Assembly: GCA_903837495.1 (NCBI GenBank)
Contig: CAILUT010000057.1
Span: forward strand, 1-34,844
Direction: 5' to 3'
Length of the DNA stretch: 34,844 nucleotides
Source: an uncultured Flavobacteriales bacterium
GTDB lineage: Bacteria; Bacteroidota; Bacteroidia; CAIKAF01
The position numbers were made by a program, and so were the translations under genes. The notes under the pieces were generated by a model, which was given only the letters and a program-made list of their open reading frames with translations, made no database searches and had not been told where the DNA came from. Positions 1 to 6,779 of the stretch are shown here, in pieces. Position 1 is the stretch's first letter, and the number at the start of each line of letters is the position of its first letter.

Positions 1-1
1 A

Positions 2-610
2 TTAAAACAGCTTAAATCCAACAGATATCTCCCAGTTCGCATTTTTTAAGCCTGCATTCGGTTGCTCATTAAATTGCCGGCTGCCCAAATTGTTCGACAA
101 ACCCCAATGGTAACGCAAATCAAAGGTCAATTTCCAAATGTCCACCCCGGCTCCTGCTTGAATGCCCGCACCCATTTCATTAAATCGCCCCTCTTGAATT
201 ACCGACAAAGTCTGATCCACAGCATCTACCCGATTGCCAAATTGATAAAAGAAATACGGTCCGGCATAGGCCCGAATGTTCAACAATTTAAAATCCACAA
301 ACTTATACCCAAACAAAACAGGCATCATCAATCCTTGATGCCGAGCTTGATAAGCCACTCCATCAAAGGTAAAATCTCCACCCACCGCCGAATAAAGGAG
401 TTCCGGTTGAACGTAAAATTTCTGTACGTTGATGCGACCAAATACTCCAACCCCAAAACCCGTGTAATAATCCCCAGCATAGTCGGGCAAACTGCTGCTA
501 AGCGTGTTCACATTAATACCCACCTTGGCTCCAAAATCAAAGGGCTTGGGGGGGGCTTGAGCCATTAAGAATGCGGGGAAACTCAACAAGAAAAAAGCAA
601 TGCGTTTCAT
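2..610 (-). CDS. Outer-membrane beta-barrel protein, PorT-like
   Basis: This is a 202-residue protein starting MKRIAFFLLSFPAFLMAQ, a clear Sec signal peptide cut after the AQ. The rest alternates short amphipathic strands and turns (for example FGAKVGINVNT, GFGVGVFGRINVQKFYVQPELLYS, WEISVGFKLF) and ends in an aromatic residue. That is the usual look of the small PorT / outer-membrane protein beta-barrel family of Bacteroidota. It should sit in the outer membrane; no substrate can be read from the sequence. The ATG at 610 is preferred over upstream in-frame codons because the signal peptide starts there. The stop is only two bases from the left edge, so its downstream context is unseen. The next gene upstream on the same strand ends 45 bases away, so the two may be co-transcribed. 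Confidence 0.8.
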   Translation of the reverse strand: MKRIAFFLLSFPAFLMAQAPPKPFDFGAKVGINVNTLSSSLPDYAGDYYTGFGVGVFGRINVQKFYVQPELLYSAVGGDFTFDGVAYQARHQGLMMPVLFGYKFVDFKLLNIRAYAGPYFFYQFGNRVDAVDQTLSVIQEGRFNEMGAGIQAGAGVDIWKLTFDLRYHWGLSNNLGSRQFNEQPNAGLKNANWEISVGFKLF

Positions 611-655
611 ATTGTTTATTTTAGAACGAATGTAGGCCAAAAACCTTGCCAAGCT

Positions 656-1942
656 TTAATTACTAGGCAATATTTCTGTTTTTACCGACCCAAAACCCAC
701 TCGAACGCCTGGTTTTTCGCAAAAAGCCCGCATTTCCACCACATCTCCGTCTTGCAAAAAACCCCGCTCCACCCCTTCGCCAATTTGCAAAGGCTTGCTG
801 CCCTTCCAGCTTAATTCAAGCATGCTGCCAAACGAATCAGGACTGGGCCCACTAATGGTTCCCGAGGCACATACATCTCCTATCTGCATGTTGCAGCCCC
901 CCACAGTGTGGTGTGCCAGTTGCTGTGCCATGGTCCAGTACAAATACTTAAAATTGGAACGGCAAACCGTTGCCGGCGCTAAAGCTCCCGCCTGTATATC
1001 CACAAACAATTGAATATCGTAAGTTCCCCGTTTTTTCTCCTTTAAATAGGGCAACACTTCCGTATCTTGAACAGGTGCTTCCGTTCGAAAGGGCTGCAAG
1101 GCATCCATTGTAACCACCCAAGGCGACATGCTGCTGGCAAAATTCTTAGCCAAAAATGGCCCCAAAGGTACATACTCCCATTTTTGAATGTCTCGCGCCG
1201 ACCAATCATTAAAAAGAACCATTCCAAACACATGCTCCTCGGCCTCGTCAACCAATACCGATTCGCCAAGCGCATTGGACTTTCCAACCACAAAAGCCAT
1301 TTCCAATTCAAAATCCAACAACCGACTTGGACCAAACACAGGAACCTGGGCCCCCTCAGGCAAGGTTTGCCCTTTTGGCCGGCGAATGGGGTACCCTGAT
1401 ACCACAATAGAGCTGGCTCGACCATGATAGCCCACCGGAATGTGTTTCCAGTTCGGCAGCAATGCCTCGCCATCGGGCCTAAACATTTTTCCCACATTGC
1501 TGGCATGCTCCATGCTCGAATAAAAATCGGTGTAGTTTGAAATTTCAACCGGCAATAAAAACGCCAAGAGCGACTGGGGTATTAACACTTTTGATAAATC
1601 CTTGCGCGATTGCAATTCCTGATTCTTCGAATTTAAAAGGGCCAACAACCGATGGCGAACGTATGTCCATGCGGGCCTACCTAAAGCAATAAATGCATTC
1701 AGCGAATGCCCACGAAAAGGGTTCTTTTTCGCCTTCAATTCGGGGAAAAACCCCTTCTTGTACAGTCTGCTCAAATTTAAAACATAATCGCCCACCGCAA
1801 CAACCACGGCCGTTTCGCCCTTGGGAAGCCGAGCTACACCATAGGGAAGATTGTGCAAGCTAAAATCAGAATCCGGTGAAATCTCGATCCACGATTTTTC
1901 TGGAACCAAAAAAGAGGGTGTTGACATTCTATCGATTTTCAT
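656..1942 (-). CDS. fahA: Fumarylacetoacetase (fumarylacetoacetate hydrolase)
   Basis: The enzyme hydrolyses fumarylacetoacetate to fumarate and acetoacetate, the last step of tyrosine and homogentisate breakdown in the cytoplasm. The 428-residue product has the family's N-terminal domain (KSWIEISPDSDFSLHNLPYGV) and C-terminal catalytic domain. Metal-ligand candidates are D139 (TDFYSSMEHASN), E212 and E214 (FELEM) and D246 (NDWSARD). Each lies exactly 13 residues after the ligand known in mouse FAH (D126, E199, E201, D233), which strongly supports the assignment. GCNMQIGDVCASGTISGP is a further family block. An upstream TTG at 1948 is in frame, but ATG 1942 is more likely; ATG 1927 is also possible and better matches the usual N-terminus. 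A TACCTTTG box ends three bases before ATG 1942. No other tyrosine-catabolism gene is visible nearby. Confidence 0.95.
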   Translation of the reverse strand: MKIDRMSTPSFLVPEKSWIEISPDSDFSLHNLPYGVARLPKGETAVVVAVGDYVLNLSRLYKKGFFPELKAKKNPFRGHSLNAFIALGRPAWTYVRHRLLALLNSKNQELQSRKDLSKVLIPQSLLAFLLPVEISNYTDFYSSMEHASNVGKMFRPDGEALLPNWKHIPVGYHGRASSIVVSGYPIRRPKGQTLPEGAQVPVFGPSRLLDFELEMAFVVGKSNALGESVLVDEAEEHVFGMVLFNDWSARDIQKWEYVPLGPFLAKNFASSMSPWVVTMDALQPFRTEAPVQDTEVLPYLKEKKRGTYDIQLFVDIQAGALAPATVCRSNFKYLYWTMAQQLAHHTVGGCNMQIGDVCASGTISGPSPDSFGSMLELSWKGSKPLQIGEGVERGFLQDGDVVEMRAFCEKPGVRVGFGSVKTEILPSN

Positions 1943-1945
1943 ACT

Positions 1946-1953
1946 CAAAGGTA
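1946..1953 (-). promoter_or_regulatory. Putative -7 box (TACCTTTG) for fahA
   Basis: TACCTTTG on the minus strand matches the Bacteroidota -7 consensus TAnnTTTG and ends three bases before ATG 1942. A transcript would start at or next to that ATG, so translation would be leaderless from 1942 or have about 15 leader bases from ATG 1927. No good TTG -33 element is seen at 19-base spacing. Confidence 0.45.
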
Positions 1954-2050
1954 CCTATTTTCCATGGTAAGCCACCCTGCAATTCATGCCTACCTCTTTC
2001 CTTAAACATATTTTCCACCTCTAACCGCTGGGTTTATTTTAACCGCTGCC

Positions 2051-2058
2051 TATCTTTG
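2051..2058 (+). promoter_or_regulatory. Putative -7 box (TATCTTTG) for the heptose operon
   Basis: TATCTTTG is a full match to the Bacteroidota TAnnTTTG box and ends four bases before the ATG at 2063. The predicted transcription start falls at the start codon itself. The kinase's conserved N-terminus begins right at this ATG, so a later start is not available. The -33 TTG is not evident. Confidence 0.5.
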
Positions 2059-2062
2059 AGCC

Positions 2063-3040
2063 ATGATTATTAGCAGAACACCCTTCCGAATTAGTTTTGT
2101 AGGCGGTGGTTCAGATATGGCCGCATTTTATGAACGCCACCCCGGTGCCGTACTTAGCACGTCCATTAATCAATACATGTACATCTCCTCGCACAAGTAT
2201 TTCGAGCCCGATAAAATACGGGTTAAATACAGCGAAACCGAAACCGTATCTGCGGCAGCCGATTTAAAACACCCCATTCTGCGGGTCCTTCTACAGCGGT
2301 TCAATTTGAACGGAATCGAAATCAGCTCCATAGCCGACGTTCCTGCCGGAACCGGCATGGGCAGCAGCAGCGCATTTACTGTTGGATTGCTCCACAACCT
2401 GCATGCCGAAACCGGAAAGATTCCGAGCAAACAAGAACTTGCCGAACAGGCCTGCCAAGTTGAAATCGAAGAATTAGGCGAACCCATCGGAAAGCAAGAC
2501 CAATTCGGTGCGGCCATGGGCGGTCTGAATATTTTTCGTTTTTTGCCCAACGGAACCGTCCTTACCGAACCCCTGACTCTAAACCCCGAACTTCAACAGG
2601 AACTGGATTCCAACCTCCTCATGTTTTACACAGGAAATCAACGCAAAGCGTCTAGCATCCTGGCCGAACAAAAGAAAAACGTAACCCAAGAAGAACGCTT
2701 TCAATCCTTGAAAGAAATGACCGCCCTCGTAGATGTTCTGGCAAACCATCTGCGCGACGGAAACATCGACGCCATGGGAACCCTGCTTCACCAAAACTGG
2801 GAAATGAAAAAAAGCCTGGCAGGCGGAATCAGCAATCCCTTGGTGGACCAAGCTTACGAATTGGCACTGAAAAATGGAGCCACCGGCGGCAAACTGTTGG
2901 GAGCCGGCGGCGGAGGATTCCTTCTGTTTTACTGCCCCAAACCAGCTCAATCTAAACTCCGTCAAGCCCTTTCAAATTTACGTACCTTTGATTTTGGCTT
3001 CGAAAAAGAAGGAACCACCCTCATTTATCCCGCCCACTAA
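2063..3040 (+). CDS. hddA: GHMP-family sugar kinase, probable D-glycero-alpha-D-manno-heptose 7-phosphate kinase
   Basis: This 325-residue cytoplasmic kinase probably phosphorylates heptose 7-phosphate at C1 on the route to GDP-D-glycero-alpha-D-manno-heptose, used in surface glycans. Visible GHMP features are the N-terminal SRTPFRISFVGGGSD, the ATP-binding block PAGTGMGSSSAFTVGLL at about residues 94-110, EIEELGEPIGKQDQ at about 133-146, and the C-terminal GATGGKLLGAGGGGFLLFY at about 272-290. The start is fixed by the conserved N-terminus. A GmhA-like isomerase gene follows after 15 bases, which favours a heptose substrate over other GHMP sugars. The later steps, a GmhB-like phosphatase and an HddC-like guanylyltransferase, are not in the window. 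Related kinases acting on other sugars cannot be fully excluded. Confidence 0.82.
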   Translation: MIISRTPFRISFVGGGSDMAAFYERHPGAVLSTSINQYMYISSHKYFEPDKIRVKYSETETVSAAADLKHPILRVLLQRFNLNGIEISSIADVPAGTGMGSSSAFTVGLLHNLHAETGKIPSKQELAEQACQVEIEELGEPIGKQDQFGAAMGGLNIFRFLPNGTVLTEPLTLNPELQQELDSNLLMFYTGNQRKASSILAEQKKNVTQEERFQSLKEMTALVDVLANHLRDGNIDAMGTLLHQNWEMKKSLAGGISNPLVDQAYELALKNGATGGKLLGAGGGGFLLFYCPKPAQSKLRQALSNLRTFDFGFEKEGTTLIYPAH

Positions 3041-3055
3041 ACCAATCCGAAACCC

Positions 3056-3655
3056 ATGGATTTAACCCAAAACTATCTGGACACCCTCAAGGCTACGCTC
3101 GACCAGCTAGACCACAAACAAATTGATTCCATGATTGAGTTGTTTGGGTATGCCCAACGCGAACAAAAACAAGTTTTTACCTTCGGAAACGGCGGCAGCG
3201 GAGCCACCGCCAGCCATGCCGCCGGCGATTTTATTAAAGGAGCATCTTTCGGCTTAGAAAAACGCTTCCGAATGATTTGCCTAAACGACAACCTTCCTTC
3301 TATGATGGCCATTGCCAACGATACAGACTGGTCGCAAATCTTCATCGAATCCCTTAAAAACTACCTGAACCCCGGCGATGTTGTGATTGGAATATCTGGC
3401 AGCGGAAACAGCGAAAATGTAATCAAGGCCCTTCAATATGCCCAAAATAACCAGGCTAAAACAATAGCCATGTGTGGCTTTAAAGGCGGAAAAATTGCGG
3501 CTCTGGCCGACGTGGTAATTCATGCCAAAGTAAACGACATGGAAGTTGTCGAAGACGTGCACATGGCCGTCTTCAATGTGGTCAAAAAACACATGATGGC
3601 AAGGCTGCACTCCGAAAAAAGCATGGGCTCTACCTACGATGCCCGAATCCAATAA
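3056..3655 (+). CDS. gmhA: SIS-domain phosphosugar isomerase, probable sedoheptulose 7-phosphate isomerase
   Basis: The 199-residue protein is one SIS domain. It probably converts D-sedoheptulose 7-phosphate to D-glycero-D-manno-heptose 7-phosphate, the substrate of the kinase encoded just upstream. Visible motifs are FGNGGSGATASHAAGDF at about residues 42-58, the phosphate-binding GISGSGNSENVIKAL at about 112-126, and EVVEDVHMAVFNVV near 163-176, which carries the glutamate and histidine expected of GmhA enzymes. The length matches the family (about 190-200 residues). It starts 15 bases after the kinase stop and is almost certainly in the same operon. No clear terminator follows; the next gene starts 102 bases downstream behind its own -7-like box. 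Confidence 0.88.
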   Translation: MDLTQNYLDTLKATLDQLDHKQIDSMIELFGYAQREQKQVFTFGNGGSGATASHAAGDFIKGASFGLEKRFRMICLNDNLPSMMAIANDTDWSQIFIESLKNYLNPGDVVIGISGSGNSENVIKALQYAQNNQAKTIAMCGFKGGKIAALADVVIHAKVNDMEVVEDVHMAVFNVVKKHMMARLHSEKSMGSTYDARIQ

Positions 3656-3745
3656 TAGCTGACTTTACAGCAACCTGTTTTTCTTAAAAACCTTTCTTAA
3701 CACATTCTTCCCCCATTCCATTTGGGAATTAGCTACCTTTAAATG

Positions 3746-3753
3746 TACTTTTA
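3746..3753 (+). promoter_or_regulatory. Putative -7 box (TACTTTTA) for the barrel/lipoprotein pair
   Basis: TACTTTTA matches TAnnTTTG in all but the last base and ends four bases before ATG 3758. The bases between, GAGC, resemble the AGCC after the hddA box. This again predicts a start of transcription at the ATG. A second box, TACCTTTA, lies at 3734-3741 and would leave a short leader instead. Confidence 0.38.
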
Positions 3754-3757
3754 GAGC

Positions 3758-4648
3758 ATGAAAATCCCCTTGAGGCTGAGTTTCTTTTTGATTTTGATGC
3801 CCCTGATTGCAAACGCTCAGGCTCCTTTTCGCATTGGTGCCTATGGCGGAATTAACTTCAGCAACATCATGGTGTTAAACCGGCACTCTGTTTTGCAACC
3901 AACTCCAACGATTGTTGACCGCGAAGCCAAACAATACGAAGAGTGGTTTTCCCTTGACCACATGGGATTTCAGGCGGGCCTCATTTCTTTAATCGCTTTA
4001 AACGATCAGGTGTATTTGGTCCCCATGCTCCGCTATGCCCAACACTCGTTCCGCTACGATACCCGAATCCTATTCAACGATACCGCCTCGGCCGACCCCT
4101 TGGTAATGGACCAACGCTTCCGACAGCAATTTCAATATTTGCAGCTCCCCGTCATGGTTCGATGGGACATTTTGCCCAATGCCGTTTCTCCCTTTCTTTC
4201 CTTAGGTGGGTACATTGGCTTCCTAACAGGTGGAACCAAACAAGTGGACGAACGCTTTCTGCGCCAAAGCGAATTGCCTGCCCTCGATGACGACATCGGT
4301 TTCATTCGGGCCCATTCAGGCCCAGCCTCAAACCCGGTTTCAAATTTCGACGCCGGTGCCATGGGCGGAATTGGCGTTCGCTGGAGAACCAACGCCTTAG
4401 AAGTAGGATTCATGGCCGATTTTCGCTGGGGCTTAACGCCCCCCATTTTGGCCTCACGCAGATACGCCAATACCGAAGGTTGGGCCACTGGATATTTGGA
4501 CGTTTTCGATGAATTCGCCACCCAGCACATGGACCTTGGATTTTACATTGTTTTTGCTCCTGGCAATATCATTTCTGCCAGCCCAAGCAACTACGCCAAT
4601 TGCAGCTTCGGTCAAAAATCAAAAAAACGCAAACGCCTTATCCGATGA
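3758..4648 (+). CDS. Outer-membrane beta-barrel protein, PorT-like
   Basis: A 296-residue exported protein with signal peptide MKIPLRLSFFLILMPLIANAQ. The mature part begins APFRIGAYGGINFSNI and shows alternating hydrophobic strands (VYLVPMLRYAQHSFRYD, YLQLPVMVRWDI, AVSPFLSLGGYIGFLTGG, ALEVGFMADFRWGL, HMDLGFYIVFAPG), typical of Bacteroidota outer-membrane barrels. No plug or TonB-dependent receptor features are present. The C-terminus continues about 25 residues past the last strand into a basic tail (KKRKRLIR), which is odd for a barrel. That tail may exist mainly to carry the coding frame into the next gene, whose start overlaps this stop as ATGA. The overlap implies coupled translation with the lipoprotein, so the two may form one outer-membrane complex. 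The function is unknown. Confidence 0.8.
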   Translation: MKIPLRLSFFLILMPLIANAQAPFRIGAYGGINFSNIMVLNRHSVLQPTPTIVDREAKQYEEWFSLDHMGFQAGLISLIALNDQVYLVPMLRYAQHSFRYDTRILFNDTASADPLVMDQRFRQQFQYLQLPVMVRWDILPNAVSPFLSLGGYIGFLTGGTKQVDERFLRQSELPALDDDIGFIRAHSGPASNPVSNFDAGAMGGIGVRWRTNALEVGFMADFRWGLTPPILASRRYANTEGWATGYLDVFDEFATQHMDLGFYIVFAPGNIISASPSNYANCSFGQKSKKRKRLIR

Positions 4649-5823
4649 ACTTAAGCCGACTGCCTTTTGCCGCCCTGGGCCTGATGCTGGCCTGCTTCTT
4701 CAGCGCCTGCGTGGACGATGCCTTTGAGCCAGGAGATTCTTTCTTCCATATCCTCAACGACGACGTGGCACAAAAGGTCTTCCACCCCGAATCGGTTGCT
4801 CCTACCTCCGACGGCCTGGTCATGCTTTCCGCCACCGGACAATGGGACCCGCATTTGGCTTGGCTCGATGCCAATGGCGATTTTAGAGGCAACTGGACCC
4901 CACCCGCTTCGGTGATTCACCCCGCACACGGCTTTGTTACCCTAAATGGTCTCCCCCATTTTGTTTGCATGGACCGGGCCAGTCTTGCCCCCATTGTTTT
5001 CGCGGTTCAAGGCCCCGGACAAGCCGTAGAAGTTGCGCGACTCCCCGGAGGGCAATACCCCCTTTTCTTAGGAACCACCAACAACGGAAACCCCATGCTG
5101 GTAACCTACAACCGAAACTCCCGCCAAACCCTGATGCATGTGCTCAGCCCTTCCTGGGGAATCCTTCAAAGCAAAGCCTTCAACAATTACCAAGAAATCG
5201 ACAACATCATTTACGATTACCTAACCCGTGCCGAAATATACCCCTTCTTTGGAGGCCAAAACTCCAAAGGCGAATACTATTTCAACGGATTTGTGAATTA
5301 CAGCTACTCTTTTTTAATCTTAGACGGCAACCTAAATCAAACCGCCCTTTACCAAGGAACTCAATACAAGGGGGGAGTTGCCATGGCCATGCCCAGGGGG
5401 CAAGGTTGGTTGGCGCATCGCTTCTTAAACAACGACATGTACTTGAACCTAAATGCCCCCGTTGGCTCGGGAGTGTTTACCGCTCAAGACTTAGGCGGCA
5501 CCTATTTGTTTAATTGGAGACCCAAATCCCGGGTCTGCTTTAAAACACTTACGGTTCAAAACAGAGATTACACCGTTATAGGCTACAGTGGAACCGATGG
5601 GCAAATTCACCTTCAATTCTTAAGCCCACAAGACATTCCTGTGGTTACCTACGACCTTGGAAACAATGGCGTCTCTAGCATTGCCGATATGTATATTGAT
5701 GCAGACAATGGCATTGTTATCCTTGGTAAATTTATGATCGCCGGTCAATTTACCCGTCCGGGCGTTTTTAAACTGGACGCCGATGAAATTCTCCAATTAT
5801 TAAACCTGGAAGCAGAGGAATAA
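4645..5823 (+). CDS. Lipoprotein of unknown function, translationally coupled to barrel gene
   Basis: A 392-residue protein starting MNLSRLPFAALGLMLACFFSAC, with a lipobox (FSAC) placing the lipidated cysteine at residue 22. The following residues VDDAFEPGD are acidic. The start ATG at 4645 overlaps the stop of the upstream barrel gene (ATGA), and the signal peptide fits that start; an upstream in-frame TTG/ATG would add residues ahead of it with no function. The mature part holds repeated short hydrophobic strands separated by turns, with recurring patterns such as GNPMLVTYNRNSRQTLMHVLS and YTVIGYSGTDGQIHLQFLS. This suggests a beta-propeller or other all-beta fold, but I recognise no family. 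It should be anchored in the outer membrane beside the barrel. The convergent CAP gene ends 85 bases downstream. Confidence 0.78.
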   Translation: MNLSRLPFAALGLMLACFFSACVDDAFEPGDSFFHILNDDVAQKVFHPESVAPTSDGLVMLSATGQWDPHLAWLDANGDFRGNWTPPASVIHPAHGFVTLNGLPHFVCMDRASLAPIVFAVQGPGQAVEVARLPGGQYPLFLGTTNNGNPMLVTYNRNSRQTLMHVLSPSWGILQSKAFNNYQEIDNIIYDYLTRAEIYPFFGGQNSKGEYYFNGFVNYSYSFLILDGNLNQTALYQGTQYKGGVAMAMPRGQGWLAHRFLNNDMYLNLNAPVGSGVFTAQDLGGTYLFNWRPKSRVCFKTLTVQNRDYTVIGYSGTDGQIHLQFLSPQDIPVVTYDLGNNGVSSIADMYIDADNGIVILGKFMIAGQFTRPGVFKLDADEILQLLNLEAEE

Positions 5824-5908
5824 ACCCTTTTTTTCCTGCATCGCCCCAGCAGTTTGCAATGGAAAATTGCATCCTGATTTGCATGAAGGCAATCTGAATG
5901 CATTCAAG

Positions 5909-6490
5909 TCATTTTGCCGGATAGGCGAACAAGGTCGTTGCCCAAACCCAGCCATCAACAATCCGAAAAGCCGTACCACAGGTGGCATGGTCTTTTCCCA
6001 ACATATTCGCGTTGTGCCCAGGCGAATTTCTCCATTGTTCTAAAGCATATGCCGCAACCTGCTCTATCGATATAGAGGCCATATCATCTACATACGATTG
6101 CAAACAGTTCTCGCCACTCCATGAATAGGACAACTTGCTGCCCTGCAATACATAATTTAAACGGTCGCCCGGCTGAACTCCAGTAAATAAGGCATTCCGG
6201 GCTTTCTGCTCGTGGCTTAAACTTTCACCCAAGGCCATCCATTGATTGTGGTTGTGGGCCGCCAAAAAACAGGCCTCATTCCACGCCAACGCGGCTAATT
6301 TCTTTTCAGCTCGATAGGCGTTCATTAAGTCATGAAAACGTTTGGCCACAGCTCTTTCCGTTTTCAACATGGGGTCCACTTGAGCTTTTGATATATAATT
6401 CTGCAATTCTGCAAACCGATACAACTGCCCATTCAAAATGCCAATTCCAATACAAAAGCTCCATACCAAGCAGAAACGCAAATGTGTCAT
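5909..6490 (-). CDS. Secreted CAP-domain (SCP/PR-1-like) protein
   Basis: A 193-residue protein with an N-terminal hydrophobic signal (MTHLRFCLVWSFCIGIGILNG) and one CAP domain. Recognisable CAP pieces are FHDLMNAYRAEKKLAALAWN, AAHNHNQWMALGESLSHEQ, the WSGENC segment and ALEQWRNSPGHNANML near the C-terminus. The histidines in AAHNHNQW and SPGHNANM are the usual cavity histidines. Two cysteines (GENC and HATCGTAF) could form a disulfide. CAP proteins are secreted or periplasmic, and their bacterial roles are mostly unknown. ATG 6490 is chosen over a TTG nine bases upstream. The gene is convergent with the lipoprotein gene and divergent from the POT transporter gene. Confidence 0.87.
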   Translation of the reverse strand: MTHLRFCLVWSFCIGIGILNGQLYRFAELQNYISKAQVDPMLKTERAVAKRFHDLMNAYRAEKKLAALAWNEACFLAAHNHNQWMALGESLSHEQKARNALFTGVQPGDRLNYVLQGSKLSYSWSGENCLQSYVDDMASISIEQVAAYALEQWRNSPGHNANMLGKDHATCGTAFRIVDGWVWATTLFAYPAK

Positions 6491-6722
6491 TCTGTGCAAT
6501 TAATTTTATTTTCGGTTTAATAGAATTCCTTCAAAAATAAAGCCATTTTCGGGGTTTTTGTTTAAAACCTGCACATATTTCTAAAATAACACGTTAAAAA
6601 CCGCCGGCTTCTGGAATTCCAGCACCCAAACAACCCCGCCGCCAACCCGATATTGCAAGCCCATTTGGGCATCAAAAAACCTCTTTTTTTATCTCCCTTT
6701 TGCATTTAACCCAACCAACACC

Positions 6723-6752
6723 TTGGCGTAACGCAATTTTTATTTAGTTTAG
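6723..6752 (+). promoter_or_regulatory. Putative Bacteroidota promoter of the POT transporter gene
   Basis: TTG at 6723-6725, exactly 19 bases, then TAGTTTAG at 6745-6752, which matches the TTG-N19-TAnnTTTG consensus in all but one informative base. It predicts a leader of roughly 24 bases before ATG 6780. This is the best spaced -33/-7 pair in the window. Confidence 0.55.
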
Positions 6753-6779
6753 CCCACCAACAACAACAATAAAAAAACA

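Noticed and set aside
1943-1948. TTG as start of fahA, and similar TTG starts for CAP, recQ, glycine-rich and ileS genes.
   Set aside because: In each case an ATG a few codons downstream fits the family N-terminus or signal peptide. TTG starts give only extra residues without support.
5824-5908. Possible terminator between the lipoprotein and CAP genes (TGCAAT/ATTGCA).
   Set aside because: The stem is six base pairs, AT-rich, and has no T run in the right place, so it cannot be supported.
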